From Kiritimatiellia bacterium (lineage in GTDB: Bacteria > Verrucomicrobiota > Kiritimatiellia > RFP12 > UBA3636), in the NCBI GenBank assembly GCA_017413145.1, contig JAFPUX010000032.1, positions 1 to 5,087 of the forward strand: a DNA stretch of 5,087 nucleotides, written 5' to 3'. The notes beneath the pieces are model-generated. The model was given only the letters and a program-made list of their open reading frames with translations, had not been told where the DNA came from and did not search any database. Made by a program: the position numbers and the translations under genes. Every line of letters starts with the position of its first letter. Position 1 is the stretch's first letter. Of this stretch, positions 1-5,087 are shown in pieces.

Positions 1-226
1 AGTCGCGGCCGCCCGCGCCGCCGCCGGCCACGAGCAGGATGCGGGCCGTGCCGCCGGCGGGAACGGTGAACGTGCCGTCGGCGAGGAACTTCACGACCGT
101 GGAGTCGTCGGGGAGGAGCGCCGTGGCCACGCTCGCGCCCGTCGTCGTGACGGTCGCGGGCACGGGCGCGGCCGAAGCCGGAAGCGCGAGGGCGAGGAGG
201 AACGGAAGCAGGGACTTGCGCATCAT
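1..226 (-). CDS. Secreted glycine-rich-domain protein, N-terminal part only (cut by window edge)
   Basis: The reverse strand from 226 reads an open frame of 75 codons that runs off the left edge. It starts MMRKSLLPFLLALALPASAA: a short basic n-region, a leucine-rich hydrophobic core and an A-S-A type signal peptidase I site near residues 19-20, so the protein is likely exported. After a short Thr/Val-rich stretch, residues 52-73 read TFTVPAGG, then ILLVAGGGAGG. This resembles the glycine-rich domain found in surface and autotransporter-like proteins, usually written F-x-V-P-A-G-...-V-x-G-G-G-G-G. I know that domain only as a family pattern; its function here is not known. The first of two adjacent ATGs (224-226) is chosen because AAGGAGA (233-239 on the reverse strand) lies seven bases from it. 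It has its own promoter and a structured leader of about 90 nt. The rest of the protein lies outside the window. Confidence 0.8.
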   Translation of the reverse strand, partial: MMRKSLLPFLLALALPASAAPVPATVTTTGASVATALLPDDSTVVKFLADGTFTVPAGGTARILLVAGGGAGGRD

Positions 227-252
227 GGAACGTCTCCTTGTGGAACGGAACC

Positions 253-295
253 GGGCGGCGACCGGACCACCGGTCGCCGCCCCGTCCGGGGACGG
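253..295 (-). promoter_or_regulatory. Strong hairpin pair in the 5' leader of the glycine-rich protein gene
   Basis: Positions 253-265 and 270-282 are perfect 13-bp complements around a four-base loop (266-269). A smaller hairpin, CCGTCC/GGACGG, sits at 282-295 and shares one base with it. Both lie between the promoter at 322-350 and the ribosome binding site at 233-239, so they should be in the leader transcript of the 1-226 gene. No U-tract follows the stem on either strand, so it is not a canonical intrinsic terminator. It could stabilise the mRNA, attenuate the transcript, or help stop read-through from the upstream gene that ends at 394. The structure is seen directly; its role is inference. 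Confidence 0.6.
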
Positions 296-321
296 ACTTG
301 GAAGGGTTTGGAATGCGGTGC

Positions 322-350
322 ATTATACGCGCACGCGGCGTGCGCGTCAA
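322..350 (-). promoter_or_regulatory. Sigma70-type promoter for the glycine-rich protein gene
   Basis: On the reverse strand, TTGACG (350-345) and TATAAT (327-322) are separated by exactly 17 bp, almost the full sigma70 consensus. The predicted transcription start is near 315, giving a leader of about 90 nt before the ATG at 226. It lies downstream of the stop codon of the 394-2439 gene, so the glycine-rich protein gene has independent transcription even though both genes point the same way. The spacer is occupied by a perfect inverted repeat. Confidence 0.75.
327..347. repeat. Perfect inverted repeat (10-bp arms) inside a promoter spacer
   Basis: ACGCGCACGC (327-336) and GCGTGCGCGT (338-347) are exact reverse complements around a single central G (337). 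The palindrome fills the spacer of the promoter at 322-350, touching one base of the -10 and three of the -35. That is where a dimeric repressor, or a MerR-type activator, would bind. It is made almost only of G and C and could be partly a composition effect, but a 10-bp perfect arm centred on a near-consensus promoter is suggestive. Confidence 0.5.
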
Positions 351-393
351 CCATCTTTCGCGCTCCCGCGCCCGCAAGCCGAAACCGCGGTCC

Positions 394-2439
394 CTACGCG
401 AAGGCCGTGTGCGGGCGGCCGCTGTGCGCCAGGTAGCCCGCGCCGAGGAAAAGGTAATTGTCGGCGAGGTAGTTGTAGCCGCAGGGCTGGCCGTCCTTCG
501 TCCGCCAGTCGACGCTTTCCATGTAGCCCGGGAAGAGCCCGGAGTGCGTCGGCCAGTTCTCGAACGTGTCGAGCATGCGGAAGTAGATCTCGTCCGCCTC
601 CTCGCGCATCCCGCAGCGGTACATCGCGTTGAGGAAGTGCCACGCGGTCATCCCGCACATGCCGCCGTTCTCGTAGCGCGTCCACGCGCCCATGAACGCC
701 CAGTCGAACGTGTCGACGCCGAGCTCGATCGGACGGCAGTTGCCGGGGATTCCGTACTTGAGGTCGCCGAAGCCCGCCTCCTGCATCGCGTCGAGGAGGA
801 TGCGCAGCATCGCGCGCCCCTCGTCGGGCGTGAGGACGGCTTCGTTCACGGCCATCGACGCCGGGCAGGTGAAGAGATAGTCGTGGAGTTTCCCCTCGCT
901 GTCGCGCCACCCCGCCACGACGCCGGTCTCGGGATTCACGAGCGCCGGGCGGAACGCGGCGCCGAAGCGCGCCGTCCAGTCGCGGATCTTCGCGGCGGTC
1001 GCCTTGTCGCCGCGCTTCGCGGCGAGGTCGCCGACGAGCCGCAGCGCGCGGTGCGAGAGGAGATTGTACCAGGCGTCCTTGTGGCCGTAGGCAATGTTGT
1101 CCCACCAGTTCACGGGACGGTGCCCCGGATGCTCGTAGGGCGCGCCGAAGGAGAGGCCCGAGAACGGATTCTCGAGGATGGCGTCGCCGTCGACGTCCAT
1201 GCCGAGCAGGTAGTCGGCGGCGCGCACGAGCGCGGGATACCACTTCTTCGCGTGGCGGGGCTCCCACCGCAGGCACGTGCACGCGGCAATCATGTTCGCG
1301 GGCGTCGTGTCGACCCACTTGCCGCACTTTTCGCCGGGAACCTTCGGATTGTGCGGATACTCCCAGTTGATCTCGCCGTCGGCGTCTTGCGCGCGCATCG
1401 CGGCGTCGGTCTGGTGGATGAACACCTTGCGGATCAGGGCGAGCGTCGGGTCGGGCAGGTCGGACGAAAGATCGAGCATGTCCGCCTTGTTCTGCACCGC
1501 GAGGTGCGCGTAGCCGGCGAGGTTGATGTTGTCGCCCATCGTCATCGTCGGGCGGTGGATCGTGACGCCGTTCAAGTAGTTGCGGCGGAAGCCGTCCCAC
1601 TTCGCGTCCTTCGTGAAGTCGGGGCCGGAGAGCGGATGCGGCGCGATCTCGGGAAGGACGGTGAAGCGCAGGCGGACGCGTCCCGCGCGCTTCTTCGGGC
1701 GGAACGCGAGGAGCGAGCGGCCGTAGTGCAGGCCGACGTTCTGCGTGTGCGAGCCGAGGTTGAGGAAGCCAAGGTTGAGCCCGGAGAACTCCTCGCTCTT
1801 GAGGAGGCGCTCGAGGCAGTCGGCCTCGCCTTCGGCGGCCTCGATCTTCAGATGCCCGAAGTCGGGGAAGTGGACCACCATCGGGAGCTTCCAGACGCGA
1901 CGGCCGACCTCCATCGTCTCGGGGTGGCGCGGACGCGCGTGGTTGCGGGCCTCGACCTTCACCGGATCCTCGAGCTTCGTCTCGGCCCAGATCGACGGCG
2001 GCGCGGTCTTGACCATCAAGCTCATCTCCCAGAACGGCCCCTTGAGCGGGGCGCCATTCTTCGACTCGAACGCGAGGTCGAACGTGCGGTCGTCCACCGG
2101 CGAGAACGCGAAAGCGACCTTGTCCGACGCGGCGGCGAGGCCGGCGTCGCACGCGGACTGCGCGAGCCACTCCGGCGGGACGGGCGGCGCGCCTTCCGGC
2201 TTCTTCCACTCCGGCGGCCGCGGCGGGAGGAACTCGGGCGGCTTCTTCGCGACGCGGTCGAGCGCGGGGACGAGCGCGCCCTGCGAAGGCTTGAGGAGGT
2301 TGTAGGTGTTCTTGTGGTCCCAGCGGCGGCCGCCGGAATCGATGCCGAGGAAGGCGAGGCGCGCGTCGCGCCTGCGGAAGGTGATTGCGAGGTAGGGGGA
2401 CTCGTAGGCCGCCCAGGCGTGCTTGTCGTGGAATTTCAT
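394..2439 (-). CDS. Six-hairpin glycosidase-like protein (681 aa), family not identified
   Basis: I do not recognise a named family. Residues 1-265 look beta-rich, interrupted by a proline-rich stretch at 67-91 (PPEFLPPRPPEW, then PPVPPEW). Residues 285-681 look helical, with repeats of the style seen in alpha/alpha-barrel (six-hairpin) glycosidases: WWDN at 445-448 followed by KDAWYN (454-459), TRYENGG at 587-593 followed by helices with ALY-x-x-G-like NAMYRCG (604-610), and a final aromatic GYNYLADNYLF (654-664). This fits a beta-sandwich plus helical barrel enzyme acting on a glycan; substrate and reaction cannot be read. D447 and E590 are only candidate acids. There is no signal peptide or membrane segment, so it is probably cytoplasmic. 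The start at 2439 is preferred because the promoter at 2474-2502 sits just upstream and the longer frame would run through tatA. No Shine-Dalgarno is evident. The stop is TAG at 394-396. Confidence 0.75.
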   Translation of the reverse strand: MKFHDKHAWAAYESPYLAITFRRRDARLAFLGIDSGGRRWDHKNTYNLLKPSQGALVPALDRVAKKPPEFLPPRPPEWKKPEGAPPVPPEWLAQSACDAGLAAASDKVAFAFSPVDDRTFDLAFESKNGAPLKGPFWEMSLMVKTAPPSIWAETKLEDPVKVEARNHARPRHPETMEVGRRVWKLPMVVHFPDFGHLKIEAAEGEADCLERLLKSEEFSGLNLGFLNLGSHTQNVGLHYGRSLLAFRPKKRAGRVRLRFTVLPEIAPHPLSGPDFTKDAKWDGFRRNYLNGVTIHRPTMTMGDNINLAGYAHLAVQNKADMLDLSSDLPDPTLALIRKVFIHQTDAAMRAQDADGEINWEYPHNPKVPGEKCGKWVDTTPANMIAACTCLRWEPRHAKKWYPALVRAADYLLGMDVDGDAILENPFSGLSFGAPYEHPGHRPVNWWDNIAYGHKDAWYNLLSHRALRLVGDLAAKRGDKATAAKIRDWTARFGAAFRPALVNPETGVVAGWRDSEGKLHDYLFTCPASMAVNEAVLTPDEGRAMLRILLDAMQEAGFGDLKYGIPGNCRPIELGVDTFDWAFMGAWTRYENGGMCGMTAWHFLNAMYRCGMREEADEIYFRMLDTFENWPTHSGLFPGYMESVDWRTKDGQPCGYNYLADNYLFLGAGYLAHSGRPHTAFA

Positions 2440-2460
2440 GGTTCGCAGGTTCCAGGTTCG
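2440..2460. repeat. Short tandem repeat CAGGTTC in the leader of the glycosidase-like gene
   Basis: CAGGTTC occurs twice in direct tandem (2446-2452 and 2453-2459), and a further GGTTCG abuts the start codon (2440-2445). On the coding strand this gives GAACCTG units right in front of the ATG at 2439, where a ribosome binding site would be expected. It may be a fragment of a dispersed short repeat or a chance expansion. Confidence 0.5.
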
Positions 2461-2473
2461 CGCAGTGCTTCCG

Positions 2474-2502
2474 ATTCTACCACACCGCGCGCGCCGCCGC
2501 AA
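2474..2502 (-). promoter_or_regulatory. Promoter for the glycosidase-like gene
   Basis: On the reverse strand, TTGCGG (2502-2497) and TAGAAT (2479-2474) are 17 bp apart. The predicted start of transcription is near 2467, giving a leader of about 28 nt. It is divergent from the tatA promoter, with the two -35 boxes about 27 bp apart, so the two units may influence each other. Confidence 0.6.
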
Positions 2503-2529
2503 CGCCGGCGTGCGCGCCGCAAAAAACGG

Positions 2530-2559
2530 TTGCCCAGCGACGGCATGTTCGGGTAGAAT
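2530..2559 (+). promoter_or_regulatory. Promoter for tatA-tatC
   Basis: TTGCCC (2530-2535) and TAGAAT (2554-2559) are separated by 18 bp. A run of six A (2521-2526) lies just upstream of the -35 box, which could act like a proximal UP element. Predicted transcription starts near 2566, about 25 nt before the tatA ATG. Confidence 0.6.
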
Positions 2560-2590
2560 GGGCGGCGTCGACAAACGGGGAAACACCGCC

Positions 2591-2830
2591 ATGCACATCG
2601 GACTTCCGGAAATCCTGCTCATCGTCTTCGTCGCGTTGCTGCTTTTCGGCGCGAAGCGCATTCCCGAACTCGCGCGGGCGTTCGGCCGCGCGTCCAACGA
2701 GTACAAGAAGGCCAAGGACGCCATCGCCAACGAGGGCAAGGACCTCGTCGCGGAAGCGGAAAAGGCCGCCGCCGCCGAAGCGAAGGCCGCGGAACCGGCC
2801 GACGCGGCCGGCCCCGCGTCCAAGGGCTAG
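2591..2830 (+). CDS. tatA: Twin-arginine translocase subunit TatA (79 aa)
   Basis: TatA forms the pore-forming or membrane-thinning oligomer of the Tat system, which exports folded proteins across the inner membrane. The protein shows the classic plan: a single N-terminal membrane helix at residues 4-20 (GLPEILLIVFVALLLFG), the FG hinge at 19-20, then a basic amphipathic helix (AKRIPELARAFGRA, 21-34, continuing to about 45) and a charged, alanine-rich tail. The FG-AK-R-IPE pattern fits TatA; TatB usually has GP at the hinge. The length is normal for TatA. The start at 2591 puts the membrane helix at the N terminus; the longer upstream frame would add a basic, non-conserved extension and pass through the promoter. 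GGGGAAA (2577-2583) is a modest ribosome binding site. The stop (2828-2830) directly abuts the tatC ATG, so the two are surely co-transcribed. No separate tatB is present. Confidence 0.93.
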   Translation: MHIGLPEILLIVFVALLLFGAKRIPELARAFGRASNEYKKAKDAIANEGKDLVAEAEKAAAAEAKAAEPADAAGPASKG

Positions 2831-3547
2831 ATGGACGACACGCTCCTCGGGCATCTGTCCGCGTTGCGCCGCGCGCTGCTGCGCGCCGCGGCGGGCGTGG
2901 CGCTGCTGCTCGTTCCCGGCTTCTTCGCGGCGCCGCCGGCGATCCGGCTCCTGTCGCGGTGGGCGGTCCCGGCGGAATTGGGGACGCTGCACTATTTCGC
3001 GCCGCTGGAGGCGTTCCGCGCGCAGCTGCACGTCGGGTTCGTCCTCGCGCTCGCGGCCGCGTGGCCCTGGATCGCCGCACAGGCGTGGTGGTTCCTGCGG
3101 CCCGGTCTGCGCGAGGACGAAGCGCGCGCGCTGCGGACGTGGATCCCGCTTTCGACGCTGCTCTTCCTCGGGGGCGCGCTTTTCGCCTGCGCCGCGGTGA
3201 TGCCGCTCGTGATGGCGTTCGCCGCGTCGTTCGCCGAACCCGGGCTCGCGCCCGTCATCGGGCTCGGCGCGTTCCTGCACCTTTCGGGATGCCTGGCGCT
3301 CGGGTTCGGGCTCATGGCGCAGACGCCTCTTGCGCTCGCGCTCGCCGCGCGCCTCGGGCTCGCGACGGCCGCCGGGCTGCGCCGCGCGCGGCCGTGGGCG
3401 GTCGTGGCGATCCTGACGCTCTCGGCGCTCCTGACGCCGCCGGACGTCGCGAGCCAGGTCCTGCTCGCGGTCCCGACGCTGCTGCTCTACGAGCTGGGCG
3501 TCCTCCTGGCAGCGCGCGCCGCGCGCCGGATCACGCCTCGGCCTTGA
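2831..3547 (+). CDS. tatC: Twin-arginine translocase subunit TatC (238 aa)
   Basis: TatC is the polytopic membrane receptor that binds twin-arginine signal peptides and recruits TatA. Family signatures visible in order: HLSALRR near the N terminus (8-14), FAPLEAF in the first periplasmic loop (56-62), P79-...-Q84-x-W86-x-F88-x-x-P91 at the second helix and loop, E97, and the strongly conserved LLTPPDVASQ (200-209) then VP-...-LYELGV (214-224). Six hydrophobic segments fit the usual topology, and the length is slightly short for the family. The start is the ATG immediately after the tatA stop; AAGG in the end of tatA can serve as its ribosome binding site. Oddities: by recalled alignment with E. 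coli TatC, the position of E15 is A11 and that of E170 is Q164, while the E103 equivalent is kept as E97. The 3' end overlaps the convergent reductase gene by 17 bp. Confidence 0.92.
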   Translation: MDDTLLGHLSALRRALLRAAAGVALLLVPGFFAAPPAIRLLSRWAVPAELGTLHYFAPLEAFRAQLHVGFVLALAAAWPWIAAQAWWFLRPGLREDEARALRTWIPLSTLLFLGGALFACAAVMPLVMAFAASFAEPGLAPVIGLGAFLHLSGCLALGFGLMAQTPLALALAARLGLATAAGLRRARPWAVVAILTLSALLTPPDVASQVLLAVPTLLLYELGVLLAARAARRITPRP

Positions 3548-4787
3548 GCGCGTCGTATTCCGCGGCGATCTTCGCGAGCTCGTCCGGGATGGCGATCTGC
3601 TGCGGGCAGTGCTTCGTGCACCGCATGCAGCGGACGCACGACGCGGCGCGCGCTTCGTCGGGCAGGTTTCCGTAGCCGGACACGAAGCGGCGCTTGTTGC
3701 CTTCGGCCTTGTAGGCGTTCCAGAGCGCGAAGATCTCCGGAATCGAAACGCCGACGGGGCACGGCATGCAGTAGCGGCACGCCGTGCACGGAACGGCCTG
3801 GGTCCGCTGGAACGCCGCGAGCGCGGCGGCGATCGCGCCGCGTTCGGCGTCGTCGAGTTCGCGCAAGGGCGAGAACGTCCGGAGGTTGTCCTCCAGGTCC
3901 GATTCGCGGCCCATGCCGGAGTTGACCACCTTGACGGCCGGCAGCGAGGCGACCCAACGGAACGCCCACGAGGCGGGCGAAGCGTCCGGATCGGCCTGGC
4001 GGAGGACCGCCTTGGCGGAATCGTTGAGGCGCGCGAGCGCGCCGCCGCGCAGCGGCTCCATCACCGCGACGTCGATCCCCTTCGCGACGAGCTTCTCGTA
4101 CTGCTCCTTCGAGCGGTAGCGCGTCCAGTCCTGGTAGTTGAGCTGGATCATCGCGAGTTCCCAGTCGTACGCTTCGAGGATCGGGTCCATCGCTTCCGGC
4201 TCGTCGTGGAACGAGAAGCCGAGGTGCCGGATGCGCCCCTCCTTCTTCTTTTCGAGGAGGAACTCGAGCGCGCGGATCCGTTGCGCGAGTTCCCAGTTGC
4301 CGCGGCCGAGCGCGTGCATCAGGTAGAAGTCGAAGTACTCCGCCTTCGTCCGCTCGAGCTGTTCTTCGAAGACTCGCTTCACGCCGTCTTCCGTACGCGC
4401 CATCCACACCGGCATCTTGTCCACGAGGAAATAGGACGAGCGCGGGCGCTTCGAGAGGAACTCCCCGAGCGCGGCCTCGCTCTCGCCGTCGTGGTACATG
4501 TAGGCCGTGTCGAAGTAATTTCCGCCGGCTTCGACGTAGCGCGACCAGAGGCGGTTCGCGAGCGCGCGGTCGATCTTTCCGTTTTCGCCGCGCGGCAGGC
4601 GCATGCAGCCGAATCCGAGGAGCGAAACGCTCTCGCCTGCGAGCGTGCGGCGCGTGAGCGACCCGGCGGTGCGGGGCTTCTCCGGCGCGTCGCCGGCGGG
4701 CGCGTCCTGCGCGCGTAGTCGGGCGAACGGGGCGAGGGCCGCGAGCAGGGCGGCGGACTTGAGGAATTCGCGTCGGGTCATGTTCAT
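3531..4787 (-). CDS. Tat-exported aldo/keto reductase with two C-terminal [4Fe-4S] motifs (418 aa)
   Basis: The protein begins MNMTRREFLKSAALLAALAP: an exact T-R-R-x-F-L-K twin-arginine motif (4-10), a moderately hydrophobic core to about residue 21 and a possible cleavage site after A26. Residues 45-310 form an aldo/keto reductase TIM barrel with the catalytic tetrad D93, Y98, K124 and H158, plus the expected FGCMRLP (59-65), HLGFSFH (188-194) and VVNSGM (287-292) elements. The tail has two ferredoxin-like clusters: C334, C337, C340, C343-P (form CxxCxYCMPCP) and C384, C387, C390, C394-P. This is the Fe-S-containing aldo/keto reductase group (COG1453-like), here with an export signal. It probably reduces or oxidises a carbonyl or sugar-like substrate outside the cytoplasm and passes electrons through the clusters; the substrate is unknown. 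GGAG lies eight to nine bases before the ATG at 4787. It converges on, and overlaps, tatC, the machinery it should use. Confidence 0.9.
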   Translation of the reverse strand: MNMTRREFLKSAALLAALAPFARLRAQDAPAGDAPEKPRTAGSLTRRTLAGESVSLLGFGCMRLPRGENGKIDRALANRLWSRYVEAGGNYFDTAYMYHDGESEAALGEFLSKRPRSSYFLVDKMPVWMARTEDGVKRVFEEQLERTKAEYFDFYLMHALGRGNWELAQRIRALEFLLEKKKEGRIRHLGFSFHDEPEAMDPILEAYDWELAMIQLNYQDWTRYRSKEQYEKLVAKGIDVAVMEPLRGGALARLNDSAKAVLRQADPDASPASWAFRWVASLPAVKVVNSGMGRESDLEDNLRTFSPLRELDDAERGAIAAALAAFQRTQAVPCTACRYCMPCPVGVSIPEIFALWNAYKAEGNKRRFVSGYGNLPDEARAASCVRCMRCTKHCPQQIAIPDELAKIAAEYDALKAEA

Positions 4788-4813
4788 GGGCGGTTCTCCG
4801 TCGGGTCGCGGAC

Positions 4814-4844
4814 ATCATACCACGGCTCCCTCCGTCCGTGTCAA
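4814..4844 (-). promoter_or_regulatory. Promoter for the aldo/keto reductase gene
   Basis: On the reverse strand, a perfect TTGACA (4844-4839) is followed after 19 bp by TATGAT (4819-4814), preceded by TG-G, i.e. an extended -10. The long spacer is unusual, but the TGn element could compensate. A short inverted repeat, CACGG (4821-4825) and CCGTG (4836-4840), lies in the spacer. The leader would be about 20 nt. Confidence 0.6.
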
Positions 4845-4861
4845 GAACGGAAAACGGGCGC

Positions 4862-4890
4862 TTGCGCGCGCAGGACGCTTCGGCTAGAAT
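4862..4890 (+). promoter_or_regulatory. Promoter for the MBL-fold hydrolase gene
   Basis: TTGCGC (4862-4867) and TAGAAT (4885-4890) are 17 bp apart. The predicted transcription start near 4897 lies after the in-frame ATG at 4894 and before the ATG at 4912, which supports 4912 as the start codon. It is divergent from the reductase promoter, with the -35 boxes about 17 bp apart. Confidence 0.62.
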
Positions 4891-4911
4891 CGCATGCCCA
4901 CGGAGACGACG

Positions 4912-5087
4912 ATGGACAACACGGGATTCGAATTCCTCTTCTGCGGAACCGGCGCGGCCGACTGGGACTGGTCCCGCTACGGCCGGCGCGGCGTCCGCGG
5001 CTCCTGCGCGACGCTCGTGGACGGCCGCGTGCTGCTCGACTGCGGCGCGACGGGCTTCCGCTCGCTCCTGCGGTGGGGCGTCCGGCC
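4912..5087 (+). CDS. MBL-fold metallo-hydrolase, N-terminal part only (cut by window edge)
   Basis: The 58 visible codons read MDNTGFEFLFCGTGAADWDW and continue through a basic RYGRRGVRGSC segment (22-32) to ATLVDGRVLLDCG (33-45). The 'FLGTGAADW...RR...S.L.DG..LIDCG' pattern is the typical first beta-hairpin of metallo-beta-lactamase-fold hydrolases of the PhnP/RNase Z-like type, here with C11 in place of the usual Leu. The metal-binding HxHxDH motif would come later and lies outside the window, so activity and substrate cannot be judged. No signal peptide is seen, which suggests a cytoplasmic enzyme. GGAG six bases before the ATG at 4912 sets the start; an in-frame ATG at 4894 lacks such a site and lies at or before the predicted transcription start. 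Confidence 0.75.
   Translation, partial: MDNTGFEFLFCGTGAADWDWSRYGRRGVRGSCATLVDGRVLLDCGATGFRSLLRWGVR

Noticed and set aside
238..2556. A 772-codon open frame on the plus strand opposite the glycosidase-like gene
   Set aside because: Its translation is Arg/Val/Glu/Ala-rich with no domain pattern, as expected for the antisense of a GC-rich gene; the reverse-strand protein has coherent motifs and its own promoter.
2423..2590. Longer TatA beginning at 2423
   Set aside because: It would start upstream of the predicted transcription start and put a basic, cysteine-containing extension before the membrane helix, unlike the TatA family.
2440..2823. N-terminal extension of the glycosidase-like gene up to 2823
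   Set aside because: It would run antisense through tatA and through both promoters, and its translation is low-complexity Ala/Ser/Arg; the ATG at 2439 just after the promoter is the sensible start.
3505..3550. GC-rich hairpin-like sequence at the tatC/reductase junction as a bidirectional terminator
   Set aside because: Only about five base pairs of alternating GC with no T-run on either side; it lies in coding sequence and is explained by composition.
3487..4818. A 443-codon minus-strand frame overlapping the reductase gene
   Set aside because: Arg/Pro-rich shadow in another frame; the overlapping frame has a Tat signal, catalytic tetrad and Fe-S motifs.
4894..4911. ATG at 4894 as an earlier start of the MBL-fold gene
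   Set aside because: It lies at or before the predicted transcription start and has no ribosome binding site, whereas 4912 has GGAG at good spacing.

Overview
This is a very GC-rich bacterial chromosomal window with six protein-coding genes, two of them cut by the window edges, arranged in three short transcription units around compact intergenic regions. The host is probably a didermal bacterium. The GC content, a secreted protein with a glycine-rich 'FTVPAGG...ILLVAGGGAGG'-type domain, a Tat-exported Fe-S aldo/keto reductase and an unclassified carbohydrate-active-type enzyme would suit the Verrucomicrobiota/Kiritimatiellota/Planctomycetota group. That placement is an inference from gene style; there is no rRNA or marker gene to fix it. 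No mobile elements, tRNAs, rRNAs or CRISPR arrays are visible.

Layout. (1) 1-226, minus: 5' end of a secreted glycine-rich-domain protein. It has a near-consensus sigma70-type promoter (322-350), a 10-bp-arm palindrome in the promoter spacer (327-347) and a leader with a 13-bp hairpin (253-282). (2) 394-2439, minus: a 681-residue cytoplasmic protein with a beta-rich N-terminal half and an alpha/alpha-barrel-like C-terminal half, probably a six-hairpin glycosidase-type enzyme. (3) 2440-2590: divergent control region with one promoter per direction. (4) 2591-3547, plus: tatA and tatC, abutting, a minimal twin-arginine translocase. (5) 3531-4787, minus: a Tat-signal aldo/keto reductase with two C-terminal [4Fe-4S] motifs, overlapping tatC tail to tail by 17 bp. 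(6) 4788-4911: a second divergent control region. (7) 4912-5087, plus: 5' end of a metallo-beta-lactamase-fold hydrolase.

How the genes relate. The clearest functional link is between tatA-tatC and the neighbouring reductase. The reductase begins with a full TRREFLK twin-arginine motif and carries Fe-S clusters, which is the kind of folded cargo the Tat pathway exports. The other genes look like ordinary neighbours with their own promoters. Three of the four promoters belonging to complete or partial genes other than the first (sugar-enzyme gene, tatA, MBL gene) share the form TTGC..-N17/18-TAGAAT, which suggests a common housekeeping sigma factor.

I do not see an obviously new multi-gene system. 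The points most worth a second look are the TatC, which appears to lack two normally conserved glutamates, the palindrome and hairpin ahead of the glycine-rich protein gene, and the unclassified 681-residue enzyme.
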